Assembly (NCBI GenBank): GCA_030537795.1
Contig: JAUNVE010000010.1
Coordinates: forward strand, 1-43,388
Length of the DNA stretch: 43,388 nucleotides
DNA from: Actinomycetaceae bacterium
Lineage (GTDB): Bacteria; Actinomycetota; Actinomycetes; Actinomycetales; Actinomycetaceae
Reading direction: 5' to 3'
Below are positions 18,298 through 27,298 of this stretch, one piece after another. Every line of letters begins with the position of its first letter. Positions within the stretch are counted from its first letter, which is position 1. The notes beneath the pieces are model-generated. The model was not told the origin of the DNA, made no database searches, and worked only from the letters and a program-made list of their open reading frames with translations. Made by a program: the position numbers and the translations under genes.

Positions 18298-18352
18298 GGT
18301 ATTCCTAACGGGACGGGGTTGGCTTTTGCCTGACCGTACGACATAACATTCC

Positions 18353-18377
18353 GGTGGCTGATATTAACTGTGCCACC
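18353..18377 (-). promoter_or_regulatory. Inverted repeat in the promoter region of the DUF349 gene
   Basis: GGTGGC (18353-18358) / GCCACC (18372-18377) with a 13-nt centre. On the minus strand the centre contains TAATAT, a reasonable -10 box that would give a leader of about 50 nt before GTG 18297; its -35 is weak. It is a candidate operator over the promoter. The rest of this 228-nt divergent spacer holds the palindrome TTATCGATAA (18429-18438) and the inverted repeat GATAT-N11-ATATC (18454-18474), both of unknown use. Confidence 0.35.
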
Positions 18378-18513
18378 ACTGCTTATCTTACGTTGCTCTC
18401 GTGGGATTGCGCACATTTGGAGCTGAGATTATCGATAACGTGAGGCTTAAAGGGATATCAGACGCATCCATATCACCTCAACCGGCGATAAAACAGGATG
18501 GCAGCATCCGCGA

Positions 18514-18526
18514 TAGGCTACTCTTA
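18514..18526 (+). promoter_or_regulatory. Candidate -10 box for leaderless transcription of the hydrolase gene
   Basis: TAGGCT (18514-18519) ends 6 nt before ATG 18526. There is no Shine-Dalgarno sequence before the ATG. The spacing equals that before the genes at 13913 and 29870. Confidence 0.4.
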
Positions 18527-19236
18527 TGAGGATTCAGAGAATTACATCCCCTTTTCTTGATGAAAACGCCTATGTTGTATCCGCCGCGGATGCAGATGAG
18601 GCGATTATTATTGATCCCGGAGTCAAAACTCACCAACGGATAGAGTCATACCTGCAAGAAACCGGTCTGACCGCTACAGCAGTTTTACTGACGCATGGGC
18701 ATGCGGATCATGTTTGGGATGCGGCCTCCTTCGGCGTTCCGGTACACGTAGCCAAACCTGATATCTATCGTCTCGATGATCCCATGCAGTATTTGCCACC
18801 CACATTTGCGCGGGTAGCGCACTGGGAAAAACCACAGGTAGTGCAGGAATTATTGTCGTCAACACGTACCTATGCCGATGGACTTCCTATCCTGATGGTT
18901 CCAGCTCCGGGTCATACTGAGGGGTCGGTTATTTTTCTGACCGAAGTTCCAGCTGGCGAAGCGGTGGAAACAAACTGTGACATCGGCGGCTACTCTGGAC
19001 AACCATTTATCTCAGCCCAACCTGTTGCTTTCACCGGTGATGTGGTTTTTGCTGGCTCCGTTGGGCGAACTGATCTGGCCGGTGGCGATGAAACCCAGAT
19101 GCGTCACACTTTGCGGACTTTAACCAACGCCATCAATCCGCAGACCTGGATGTTCCCCGGTCACGGACCAACCACAGTGTGGGAGCAGGAAATCGAAACC
19201 AACCCCTACGTCATTCGCGCAAAGCGAATCGGATAA
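18526..19236 (+). CDS. Metallo-beta-lactamase-fold hydrolase (glyoxalase II-like)
   Basis: 236 aa. The metal-binding motif T-H57-x-H59-x-D61-H62 (THGHADH) is intact, with a later histidine in APGHTEGS, the bridging aspartate in FTGDVVFAGS, and the final histidine in FPGHGP, so a dinuclear metal site can form. The family includes hydroxyacylglutathione hydrolases and related thioesterases; the substrate here is unknown. M. tuberculosis has an equivalent gene (Rv2581c, possible glyoxalase II) next to hisS. hisS follows after 44 nt. Confidence 0.87.
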   Translation: MRIQRITSPFLDENAYVVSAADADEAIIIDPGVKTHQRIESYLQETGLTATAVLLTHGHADHVWDAASFGVPVHVAKPDIYRLDDPMQYLPPTFARVAHWEKPQVVQELLSSTRTYADGLPILMVPAPGHTEGSVIFLTEVPAGEAVETNCDIGGYSGQPFISAQPVAFTGDVVFAGSVGRTDLAGGDETQMRHTLRTLTNAINPQTWMFPGHGPTTVWEQEIETNPYVIRAKRIG

Positions 19237-19280
19237 TTATCATCAGGCCCTTTTGCTAAAGAATTTGAGAAAATAACCCC

Positions 19281-20606
19281 ATGGCTAAAAAAACTTCGCT
19301 GTCAGGCTTCCCAGAATGGTCGCCCGCTGGCCGTATTATTGAGCAATCCATCCTCGATCAGCTACGACGGACCTTTGAGTTGCACGGTTTTGCTTCACTG
19401 GAAACCCGCGCTGTCGAACCACTGTCCGAACTGATGCGCAAAGGTGAGACTTCCAAAGAGGTTTATGTCATTTCTCGTCTGCAGCAGCAGTCGCAAGAGG
19501 CAAGGGATGCAGACCTGGGTCTCCATTTTGATTTGACGGTTCCTTTTGCTCGCTACGTATTAGAAAACGCCGGTCAGTTGGCGTTCCCATTTCGTCGCTA
19601 TCAAATCCAAAAAGTGTGGCGGGGCGAACGCCCACAAGACGGTCGTTTCCGCGAATTCACGCAGGCAGATATCGACATTGTCGGTATGGAAAACTTGGCG
19701 TTACACCATGAAATTGATTTGCCGCTCATCATGATTGAAGCGCTCAACGCACTACCGATCCCTCCGGTCACGGTGATGGTCAACAATCGAAAAATCGTGC
19801 AGGGCTTTTGCCGCGGTATCGGAATTGAGCACGTCGAAGATGCCCTCCGCGCAATCGATAAGTTGGACAAGATCGGTCAGCAAGCGGTGGTTGAGGAAAT
19901 GCGTGAACATGGCATTAGTGCTGACCATGCACATAGCCTGTTGGAACTTGCCCAGATTCGAGGTACCGAGAACATATCAGAAAGTGTTCGCAAGCTTGGA
20001 GTAGAAGATCCACAGCTGGCTGAAGGATTAGAAGAACTCGAGCATCTGCTGGAAGAAACTGACAGGCGAGCCCCCGGACAGGTGGTAGCAGACCTGAAAA
20101 TTACACGCGGATTGGACTACTACACCGGGATGGTTTATGAAACCTTCCTGGAGGGCCACGAAGATCTCGGATCAATATGTTCGGGAGGCCGTTACGATTC
20201 GCTCGCCAGTGATGGCAGACGCTCCTATCCTGGCGTGGGACTTTCAATCGGTGTTACTCGACTGGTGTCACGAATTTTGTCCAACGGATTAGTGCAGGCC
20301 TCGCGATCAGTGCCAACCTGTGTATTGGTAGCGGTGAATTCGGAACAGACTAGACCGACATCGAATGCAATAGCCGATCAGTTGCGTTCTCGCGGTATCC
20401 CTACGGAGGTATCGCCCTCCAGTGCGAAATTCGGAAAACAAATCCGCTATGCCGATAGGCGGGGAATCCCATTCGTCTGGTTTATCGATGACCAAGGTCA
20501 GTCAACGGTTAAAGATATTCGATCTGGAGAACAGATCACTGCTGAGGCCGATCAATGGCAGCCAGCGGAAGATGATCTGATGCCGACGGTTGAATGGCAA
20601 GGGTAG
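19281..20606 (+). CDS. hisS: Histidyl-tRNA synthetase
   Basis: 441 aa class II synthetase. Motif 2 is the region RYQIQKVWRGERPQDGRFRE, the histidine-A loop is RGLDYYTGMVYE, and motif 3 is GVGLSIGVTRL. A C-terminal anticodon-binding domain starts near residue 345 (TCVLVAVNSEQTR). The N-terminus LSGFPEWSPAGRIIEQ differs from the common bacterial 'KGTxD' opening and resembles the form I associate with Actinomycetaceae and bifidobacteria. No clear ribosome-binding site is seen. GAAAAT (19269-19274) ends 6 nt before the ATG, so a leaderless start is possible. Confidence 0.95.
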   Translation: MAKKTSLSGFPEWSPAGRIIEQSILDQLRRTFELHGFASLETRAVEPLSELMRKGETSKEVYVISRLQQQSQEARDADLGLHFDLTVPFARYVLENAGQLAFPFRRYQIQKVWRGERPQDGRFREFTQADIDIVGMENLALHHEIDLPLIMIEALNALPIPPVTVMVNNRKIVQGFCRGIGIEHVEDALRAIDKLDKIGQQAVVEEMREHGISADHAHSLLELAQIRGTENISESVRKLGVEDPQLAEGLEELEHLLEETDRRAPGQVVADLKITRGLDYYTGMVYETFLEGHEDLGSICSGGRYDSLASDGRRSYPGVGLSIGVTRLVSRILSNGLVQASRSVPTCVLVAVNSEQTRPTSNAIADQLRSRGIPTEVSPSSAKFGKQIRYADRRGIPFVWFIDDQGQSTVKDIRSGEQITAEADQWQPAEDDLMPTVEWQG

Positions 20607-20613
20607 GGTAGAT

Positions 20614-22326
20614 GTGGAAGAACAAGCGTCTTTAACCCATCTTCGCGACGAACTCAGTGACGTTGAACTTCCTCTCGACATCGGGGGAGTAGACGATGCC
20701 CGAGAAAATCGCGCGCGCACTATTCGCCGATTAGATGACCATGTTCTTCCTCGTTTATCGCATCTTGATGCCCCGTTGCTATGTGTTGTCGGCGGTTCGA
20801 CAGGAGCTGGGAAATCAACAATTGTGAATTCGTTGGTCGGACAACAGCTGTCGGCCTCATCAGCCAGGCGACCAACCACGCGGCGACCTCTGCTTATACA
20901 CCGCGAAGAGGATGCGCGCTGGTACGAAGATACGCGGATTTTGCCGAGCCTAGCTCGGGTAAGAGTCGATCCGCAAGCGCCTCCCAGTGAACCAACGAAG
21001 CTATCTACCCGAGAGCTCGAATTGCGAGTGAATAACACGATTCCCCCGGGAATCGCTATTCTCGATGCTCCCGATCTGGATTCTGTCGTTGCCGACAACC
21101 GTGTGCTAGCCCGGCAGCTTCTCGATGCGGCAGATTTGTGGGTATTCGTGACAACTGCCGCGCGCTATGCTGACGCTGTGCCGTGGGCGATGTTATCCGA
21201 TGCTGCTAGCCGTAATATTTCTGTGGCAGTTGTCCTCAATAGGGTTCCGCCGGGAGCCATTAATGAAATCCGCCCCGATCTGTCGCGGATGCTCGCGCAA
21301 GCTGATTTAGGTAGGGCACCTTTAATTGCCATAGAAGAAGGCCACCTTAATGACGGGATACTACCAGCGAATGTGCTTAGTCCCCTGAGCAACTGGCTGG
21401 TATCGCTGTCGGATACCGCCCAGGCACGTGCCAAAACCGCCAAACGCACGCTACGCGGTACTGTTACCACCGTTCTCGACGCGAGTGAAGAGGTTTTGCT
21501 AGCCCTGCAAGCGCAACAGTATGTCGCCATTGACGCGGCAGCCGTTATCGATACCCAAATCGAGGGCGCACTCCGTCGGATAGAAGATCTTACCCAGAAC
21601 GGAACACTCCTGAGAGGTGAAGTCCTCAACCGCTGGCAAGAGGTGATCGGTACGGCGGAGCTATCGCGGAAGATCGATGAGGGAATCTCCTGGATTAAGG
21701 CTCGAGTGACCGGCTTTTTGACCGGAAAACCAAATCGCGCAGCTCCGGTAGAAAATGCGATTCAGGAAGGATTGGCGGCACTATTAGCAGAGCAGTTGGC
21801 AACCACCGAAGAGCGCGTGAGGTCATCGTGGCATCAAAATAACGCCATGCGTGAGATTGAAACTACCGTCGCCGAAACCCCGCCTGCCACCTATCGTGAG
21901 CATGCTGAAACCGTTACTCGCCAGTGGCAACGGGATTTACTTGAAATGGTGCGAACGGAGGGCAGTTCGAGGAAAACCACGGCACGAATACTTGCCATCG
22001 GTGTGAATCTCCTTGGTGTTGCCCTCATGATCGTTATATTCGCCTCCACCGGAGGTTTGACGGGAGCGGAAGTTGGCGTAGCGGGCGCGACTTCCGTCGT
22101 TGCACAACGCCTGCTCGAATCTGTGTTTGGTGACCAAGCGGTTGCTCGAATGACGAAGCAGGCTCATGACATGCTTCTCGAACGGTGTAAAGACGCACTC
22201 ACCGATACCCTTGGTACCCTGGCACGCGCGGTTCCCGAACTCAGTGACGGCGAAGAGCTTAAACGGGCTATCATGCTCGCGCGTCGCGCCTGGGAAGAAT
22301 CGGGATGGGAGAAGGAAGACTCGTGA
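20614..22326 (+). CDS. Dynamin-like GTPase A of a tandem pair
   Basis: 570 aa from GTG 20614, which has AGGG at 20605-20608, just after the hisS stop; an upstream TTG (20590) overlaps hisS and is less likely. The GTPase elements are G1 GGSTGAGKST (60-69), switch threonines in PTT (87-89) and G3 DAPD (151-154). The G4 motif is degenerate (LNRVPPG where N/TKxD is usual). After a long helical region come hydrophobic segments at about 455-478 and 483-500, compatible with membrane insertion. This layout fits bacterial dynamin-like or YfjP-type GTPases, which remodel or tether membranes. Its stop overlaps the start of the next GTPase gene (GTGA). Substrate membrane and process are unknown. Confidence 0.8.
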   Translation: MEEQASLTHLRDELSDVELPLDIGGVDDARENRARTIRRLDDHVLPRLSHLDAPLLCVVGGSTGAGKSTIVNSLVGQQLSASSARRPTTRRPLLIHREEDARWYEDTRILPSLARVRVDPQAPPSEPTKLSTRELELRVNNTIPPGIAILDAPDLDSVVADNRVLARQLLDAADLWVFVTTAARYADAVPWAMLSDAASRNISVAVVLNRVPPGAINEIRPDLSRMLAQADLGRAPLIAIEEGHLNDGILPANVLSPLSNWLVSLSDTAQARAKTAKRTLRGTVTTVLDASEEVLLALQAQQYVAIDAAAVIDTQIEGALRRIEDLTQNGTLLRGEVLNRWQEVIGTAELSRKIDEGISWIKARVTGFLTGKPNRAAPVENAIQEGLAALLAEQLATTEERVRSSWHQNNAMREIETTVAETPPATYREHAETVTRQWQRDLLEMVRTEGSSRKTTARILAIGVNLLGVALMIVIFASTGGLTGAEVGVAGATSVVAQRLLESVFGDQAVARMTKQAHDMLLERCKDALTDTLGTLARAVPELSDGEELKRAIMLARRAWEESGWEKEDS

Positions 22327-23939
22327 GATTATTCAACCGACTGTCGGACGCACCCATCGACGAGCGTGTCAATCGATTGCGCACCCTCTGTCAACTTGTC
22401 GCCTCCGATTTACCTGCCGACACCTATGCTGAAGTTAATCGCATACTCGAGGTGGCCGATGAGCGTTTAGCGTTGAATCCGGATATCGCTGTGGTGGCAT
22501 TGATTGGGGCAACAGGTTCGGGAAAATCGAGTTTATTCAATAGCCTTCTCCAATCTGATATCGCACAGGTGGGACTGCGTCGGCCGACCACCACATCGCC
22601 GCTAGCGGCGATCCCTTCCGGAAGCGAAGCAACCGAACTTCTTGACTGGTTGGAGATTCAAAACCGGGTGGTGATTCCTCGCGACCACGTGTTGCCTAAT
22701 AACGTCACTATCGTCGATTTGCCCGATATCGATTCTGTCGATCGGAATAATCGACTGGCGGTGGATCAGCTCGCAGAACGAGTAGATGTTCTGGTATGGG
22801 TAGTCGACCCGCAGAAATATGCCGACGATGTCCTGCACTCCCAATTCATACGTCCGCTAGCGCATCATTCGAAAGTAACGATCGTGGTCCTATCGCAGGT
22901 GGACCGTTTGCAGATGGCTGAGCGCGAACTCGTTATGAACGATCTGCGGCGTCTGGTAGAAGAAGATGGACTACACGATCCCCGGCTAGTCGCCACCTCC
23001 GCAGTAACGGGTGAAGGTTTGGATATACTGCGCGACGAAATCTCCGAAGTGGCGCGTATACAGTTGCGTGAAGCAGAACGATTGAAGGCCGATGTTGGGG
23101 TCGCTCTTGAGAGAATTAGGCAATCTCTCACTCCCGCAGGCGATAGTATTTCTCTTCCCCGGCTTTCGCAGAAAGCGATCATGGCTCAACTGGTGGCAGC
23201 AGCCAGTGACGCAGCCGGGGTGCCTGCTATTCGCGCGGCGGTTCGTAGCGCCTATATTCACCGCGGTGCCAAAGCCGTAGGATGGTTACCAACCCGTAAA
23301 CTCAGGATGCTGAAATCGGATCCGCTTCGACGCTTGCACCTGGGGCAGACTTCGAGTGAAAGCGTCCACAGCTACGAGGCTAGTCCCGCCTCAATTACCT
23401 CCCTGAACTCCGCAGTCCGACAGGTCTCTGAATCTGCCGGCGCTGGACGCCCACGGGCCTGGAAGAAGGCTCTGCGAGAAGTTTCCAAAGAGGCTTTGCG
23501 GCAGGTGCCTGATCGACTGAATCGAGCGGTTTCGCGAACCGATCTGGGGGTTGGAGTGAAAAAATCTGCCTGGTGGCGATTATCGAATACTCTGCAATGG
23601 CTGGGTTGGCTGGCCGCTATTGTAGGCGGCCTATGGTTGGGCGGATTATATGTGGCTCGAGAATTTTTCCTCATTACTGTTGATCCACCGATGTTTCGAG
23701 CCCTGCCAATCCCGACGTGGCTGGTGCTTGCGGGCCTAGCTTGGACAATACTGGTGTCTATTGTCAGCTACGCCCTCGTGCGACTACGGGGCCGACGTAT
23801 CGCACAGCGAGCAACAGCTTCACTAGAGGAGTCGATTTCCGAGGTCGTTTTCCAGCGCCTATGGTCTCCGTTGAAAGCGGAAGATACCCGCCAACGTCAA
23901 ATCGTTGAAATGCTCGATAACGCGCGTCAACGCAGTTAA
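22323..23939 (+). CDS. Dynamin-like/YfjP-type GTPase B of a tandem pair
   Basis: 538 aa from GTG 22323, overlapping the upstream stop, with GAAGGAAG just before it. The GTPase motifs are complete: G1 GATGSGKSS (62-70), PTT (88-90), G3 DLPD (132-135), and a G4-like SQVD (191-194). A helical region of about 200 residues is followed by two transmembrane helices near 424-444 and 466-488 and a short cytoplasmic tail. It shares the RRPTT switch signature with GTPase A, so the two probably form a hetero-oligomer like other paired bacterial dynamins (Streptomyces DynA/DynB, mycobacterial IniA/IniC); that pairing is inference. Its TAA overlaps the stop codon of the convergent helicase gene. Confidence 0.82.
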   Translation: MRLFNRLSDAPIDERVNRLRTLCQLVASDLPADTYAEVNRILEVADERLALNPDIAVVALIGATGSGKSSLFNSLLQSDIAQVGLRRPTTTSPLAAIPSGSEATELLDWLEIQNRVVIPRDHVLPNNVTIVDLPDIDSVDRNNRLAVDQLAERVDVLVWVVDPQKYADDVLHSQFIRPLAHHSKVTIVVLSQVDRLQMAERELVMNDLRRLVEEDGLHDPRLVATSAVTGEGLDILRDEISEVARIQLREAERLKADVGVALERIRQSLTPAGDSISLPRLSQKAIMAQLVAAASDAAGVPAIRAAVRSAYIHRGAKAVGWLPTRKLRMLKSDPLRRLHLGQTSSESVHSYEASPASITSLNSAVRQVSESAGAGRPRAWKKALREVSKEALRQVPDRLNRAVSRTDLGVGVKKSAWWRLSNTLQWLGWLAAIVGGLWLGGLYVAREFFLITVDPPMFRALPIPTWLVLAGLAWTILVSIVSYALVRLRGRRIAQRATASLEESISEVVFQRLWSPLKAEDTRQRQIVEMLDNARQRS

Positions 23940-25675
23940 AAGCGGCGGGAGCGGCGTTCTCGACGTGGCCGGGTGGGGCCGGTGTCTTCACGAATACGCA
24001 AGCGACGGCCCGCAATGGTCGCGCGACCGATACGTCCCGCAGCGTGCTCGGAGAGTTCTCCACTCAGCTCCACTAGTGAAAAACTTGGGAAGATATCGAT
24101 TTTTCCGAGATCGGATCCGGTTACGCCGCCCTCACCGGTAATGGCCCCCACAATTGCTCCCGGGTTGACACCGTCTCGACGCCCCACTTCAATGCGGTAG
24201 CGATGTGAGAATCCAGAAGTTTGCGGACGTGTACCCGCCCGATTACGCGATTTGCGGCCTCGTTTGTCGCGCCCCTCTTCGAATGAAGCGGAGATAAATG
24301 AGCCGTCCTCAGCCACATTTTCTTCTCTACGGATACGGCCAGAACCTCTGATATCGGCCTGTGAAGGCCCCTCATCGCCGACTGCCTGCGCTAATAGCGC
24401 AGCCGCTATCTGTTCTAGTGGGACGCCTGCGGTAGTGATCATCTGGTCAAGCAGATCGTAATAAAGGTCGAGACGGCCACTGTCGATGCGCTGTGGTAGG
24501 GCATCCAACAGACGCTGAGCTTTGAACTCGGATACTTCTCTCGGCGATGGAATATCCACCTCGGCGAGCGACATGTCAATCAGCCGTTCGATGGCTCGCA
24601 AACGTCCTTTTTCACGCGGTGTAAAGAAAGTCAGTGCGCGCCCATTGCGACCGGCCCTTCCAGTGCGCCCAATGCGATGCACATACGCCTCCGCTTCGCG
24701 TGGAACATCAAAATTAATAACGAGGCCGATTCGCTCAACATCTAGGCCGCGAGCAGCCACATCGGTGGCGACCAGAACATCGAGAGAACCGTCGCGTAAG
24801 CGCGATACGATTCGTTCGCGCTCTGCTTGTGACACGTCTCCGGAAATGCCGGAAGCTTTGAAGCCGCGGCGCGTGAGATCAGCAGACACTTCTTCCGCAT
24901 CGGCGCGGGTTCGTACAAATACGATGGCGGCATCTTCCTCTCGGGTCCAAAGTACGCGCGAGAGGGCTCCCAGTTTGTGTTTGAAGGGAACGACAGCATA
25001 AGTTTGGTCAATATTGTCGACCGTGGAAGCCTGTGGAGCAACGGAAATATCAACCGGATCAATGAGATGCGCTTGGGCGACTTTTTCGATGGCCTGCGGC
25101 ATGGTGGCCGAGAACAACGCGGTGATGCGTTCGCCCGGCTCAGGTGACTGACTGGCAATGGTTTCGACATCTTCTGCGAATCCCATGCGTAGCATTTCAT
25201 CGGCTTCGTCGAGTACTAGCATGCGCAAAGTCGATAGCTTCAGGGCGCCCTTTTCAATCAGGTCGATGATTCGACCCGGGGTGCCCACGACTATTTGCGC
25301 CCCTTCTTTAAGGGCTCGTAGCTGTGGGCCATAGGCGGCGCCGCCGTATACGGTTGCGACGCGGATGGAGGGGTAGTGGGAGGCAAAAGCGCAAATCGCG
25401 TCAGCACTTTGGATAGCGAGCTCACGAGTGGGGGCGAGCACGAGAGCTTGAACCTCGTAGCTTTCAGTATCAATATGCGCAATGAGAGGGAGGCCAAAGG
25501 CAGCAGTCTTACCGGTACCAGTTTGAGCGACGCCGATAATGTCGCGGCCCTGTAGGAGCGGGCCAATGGCTCCGGCTTGAATTGGAGTCGGGGTGGCAAA
25601 GCCCAACTCAGTAATCGCATCGAGGATGCCGGCAGGCAAATGCAGGTCGTCGACACTCACAGGAGACATTTTCAT
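23936..25675 (-). CDS. deaD: DEAD-box ATP-dependent RNA helicase with DbpA-type RNA-binding domain
   Basis: 579 aa. The Q motif is FATPTPIQ, motif I AQTGTGKT (50-57), motif Ia APTREL, motif II DEAD (156-159), motif III SAT (189-191) and motif VI HRIGRTGR. The C-terminal region carries the fold seen in DbpA/CsdA proteins (YRIEVGRRDGVNPGAIVGAI) and ends in a basic, arginine-rich tail. Such helicases act in ribosome assembly and cold-shock RNA remodelling. The 151-nt gap upstream to the MFS gene may hold its own promoter, though I see no convincing -35/-10 pair. The stop codon overlaps that of the GTPase B gene (shared TTAA). Confidence 0.93.
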   Translation of the reverse strand: MKMSPVSVDDLHLPAGILDAITELGFATPTPIQAGAIGPLLQGRDIIGVAQTGTGKTAAFGLPLIAHIDTESYEVQALVLAPTRELAIQSADAICAFASHYPSIRVATVYGGAAYGPQLRALKEGAQIVVGTPGRIIDLIEKGALKLSTLRMLVLDEADEMLRMGFAEDVETIASQSPEPGERITALFSATMPQAIEKVAQAHLIDPVDISVAPQASTVDNIDQTYAVVPFKHKLGALSRVLWTREEDAAIVFVRTRADAEEVSADLTRRGFKASGISGDVSQAERERIVSRLRDGSLDVLVATDVAARGLDVERIGLVINFDVPREAEAYVHRIGRTGRAGRNGRALTFFTPREKGRLRAIERLIDMSLAEVDIPSPREVSEFKAQRLLDALPQRIDSGRLDLYYDLLDQMITTAGVPLEQIAAALLAQAVGDEGPSQADIRGSGRIRREENVAEDGSFISASFEEGRDKRGRKSRNRAGTRPQTSGFSHRYRIEVGRRDGVNPGAIVGAITGEGGVTGSDLGKIDIFPSFSLVELSGELSEHAAGRIGRATIAGRRLRIREDTGPTRPRRERRSRRF

Positions 25676-25826
25676 CCATTCGCGGCTGGGACATCAGAGC
25701 AGGCGTTCCCCCGACACACACGCCGATGACTTACTGTCGGCTTCTCGCACACCCTGGAGGTTCGCAACGACCTCAACCCTACCGTCAGTGAGCTTCAACA
25801 GTGCCATTGAAACCTGGTGAACTTGA

Positions 25827-27182
25827 TTACGTTCTTTGCGCAGTGCGGTTGCGCAGTGAAGCGAGTAGACCGCCTACCGCAACAATTAGTGTGATGGCAG
25901 AAGCCGGAGCATAAGGGAATGCCTGTCCACCGTAGTTGATCCACGTTGAGGCGGTAATCGAGATAACACCCATGGTTAATGCCGGACCGGTTGAATCGGC
26001 GAGTTGTAGGTAGGCGGAGACTTTTCCGTGACAGGCCCGCTCGGTAAGACCCAGAGCAAGATCGGAAGTGGTAGCAATCGTCAGGCCCAGACCTAATCCG
26101 ATCAGAGCCCATCCGCTCAGGCCTATGAGCGGAGACAATCCAGATACGGGTAGCAAACAGGCAATAATAGCTCCCGCCGCCACGCTGGTTGCTCCCATCA
26201 TCGGTAGCTGGCGCCGTCGACTTGGATTGGTGATCTTAGTTTGCACCCACGACCCGATAGTCCAGGTGATTGATCCCAATGCGATAGCCCATCCGGTTGT
26301 TGAAGCAGACCAGTCGTGTACCCGATCGAGAACGAGAGGAAGAAAGAACTCGGCTCCCACCAGTGCCCCCATGAGGAGAAAACGCGTGACCACGAGGGAG
26401 GGGACGCCACGGCGGGCTCGGAAGGTTCCCGTAGGAAATAAGCGGGGGAGCGCGTACGCGAGCAATCCGGTACCGAGAACAAATACCATCCACATCATGA
26501 CTCCGGTGAAACCGCCGGCTAATTGCAGAGCAATTAGCCCGCCGGCGGCGAGCATTCCGGAAAACAGATGCGGAATCTCGAGCGCCCGGCTGTCGTGTTG
26601 CTCGAGTCTACGCAGTATAGGCGCCAGCGGAATGAGTGCTAGCAGAGTCACCGGGGTAATGAGATAGAACACCGGCCGCCAGTGCCACACGTCGACAATG
26701 TAGCCGGCAAGGGCCGGCCCGATCATCGAAGGGACCACCCACGCGTATGAAAAAGCCGCGAAAAACAGAGGGCGGCGGTTGGGGGCTACCAGAGCGCCAA
26801 CTAGAACGTAGAGTGAAACGAAAACTAGACCGCCTCCCAATCCCTGAATAGCCCGTCCGGTAATGAAAAACGCCAGTGATGGAGCCAGACCCGCCGCCAG
26901 AGCACCGAAAGTGAAGAGGAAGATTCCGCCACTCAACGGGAGTTTGACGCCCTTGGCATCGCAGACGGCTCCTGCAATGACGGTCGAAATTACTTGCCCG
27001 GCAAGAACGACACCCGCCGCCAGTGAATACCACTGTTCGGATCCGAGATCGGAGATTACGTGAGGCATCGTATTGGTTGTGGCGAGTGCCTCAAATGCGA
27101 AACAAGCAATCAATGCAACCGAGCCGAACATCAGAAGCTGCTCGTTGGCGCGCATGCCAGGCACGCTCCTATTACCAGTCAT
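25827..27182 (-). CDS. MFS transporter (drug-exporter type)
   Basis: 451 aa with about 12 or more hydrophobic segments. The MFS motif A between helices 2 and 3 reads GAVCDAKGVKLPL, and GRAIQGLGGG around helix 4 is a motif typical of the DHA (drug:H+ antiporter) families. The substrate cannot be inferred. ATG 27182 may be leaderless: on the minus strand TATTGT ends 6 nt before it (27194-27189). The alternative ATG 27155 has AGGAG 10 nt upstream and would remove nine residues. It is divergent from aspS and upstream of the helicase on the same strand. Confidence 0.87.
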   Translation of the reverse strand: MTGNRSVPGMRANEQLLMFGSVALIACFAFEALATTNTMPHVISDLGSEQWYSLAAGVVLAGQVISTVIAGAVCDAKGVKLPLSGGIFLFTFGALAAGLAPSLAFFITGRAIQGLGGGLVFVSLYVLVGALVAPNRRPLFFAAFSYAWVVPSMIGPALAGYIVDVWHWRPVFYLITPVTLLALIPLAPILRRLEQHDSRALEIPHLFSGMLAAGGLIALQLAGGFTGVMMWMVFVLGTGLLAYALPRLFPTGTFRARRGVPSLVVTRFLLMGALVGAEFFLPLVLDRVHDWSASTTGWAIALGSITWTIGSWVQTKITNPSRRRQLPMMGATSVAAGAIIACLLPVSGLSPLIGLSGWALIGLGLGLTIATTSDLALGLTERACHGKVSAYLQLADSTGPALTMGVISITASTWINYGGQAFPYAPASAITLIVAVGGLLASLRNRTAQRT

Positions 27183-27217
27183 GTATTCACAATACCGCCG
27201 TCTTCTCCAACGTCTAC

Positions 27218-27248
27218 TTGGAGTCTCGTCGATTTGTAGGTTTAGGAT
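27218..27248 (+). promoter_or_regulatory. Candidate promoter of aspS
   Basis: TTGGAG (27218-27223) and TAGGAT (27243-27248) are 19 nt apart. The start would fall near 27255, leaving a leader of about 44 nt with AAAGGAA before ATG 27299. It lies in the divergent spacer with the MFS gene, whose own candidate -10 is at 27189-27194 on the other strand. Confidence 0.4.
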
Positions 27249-27298
27249 AGTGACTGCGCCCGCCCGTTCAGCGGTGTCGTCTACAGAAAGGAACGCCC

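Noticed and set aside
26068-26667. 199-aa plus-strand frame opposite the MFS transporter
   Set aside because: It is a shadow frame; hydrophobic codons on the coding strand give an Arg/Pro-rich antisense product without domains.
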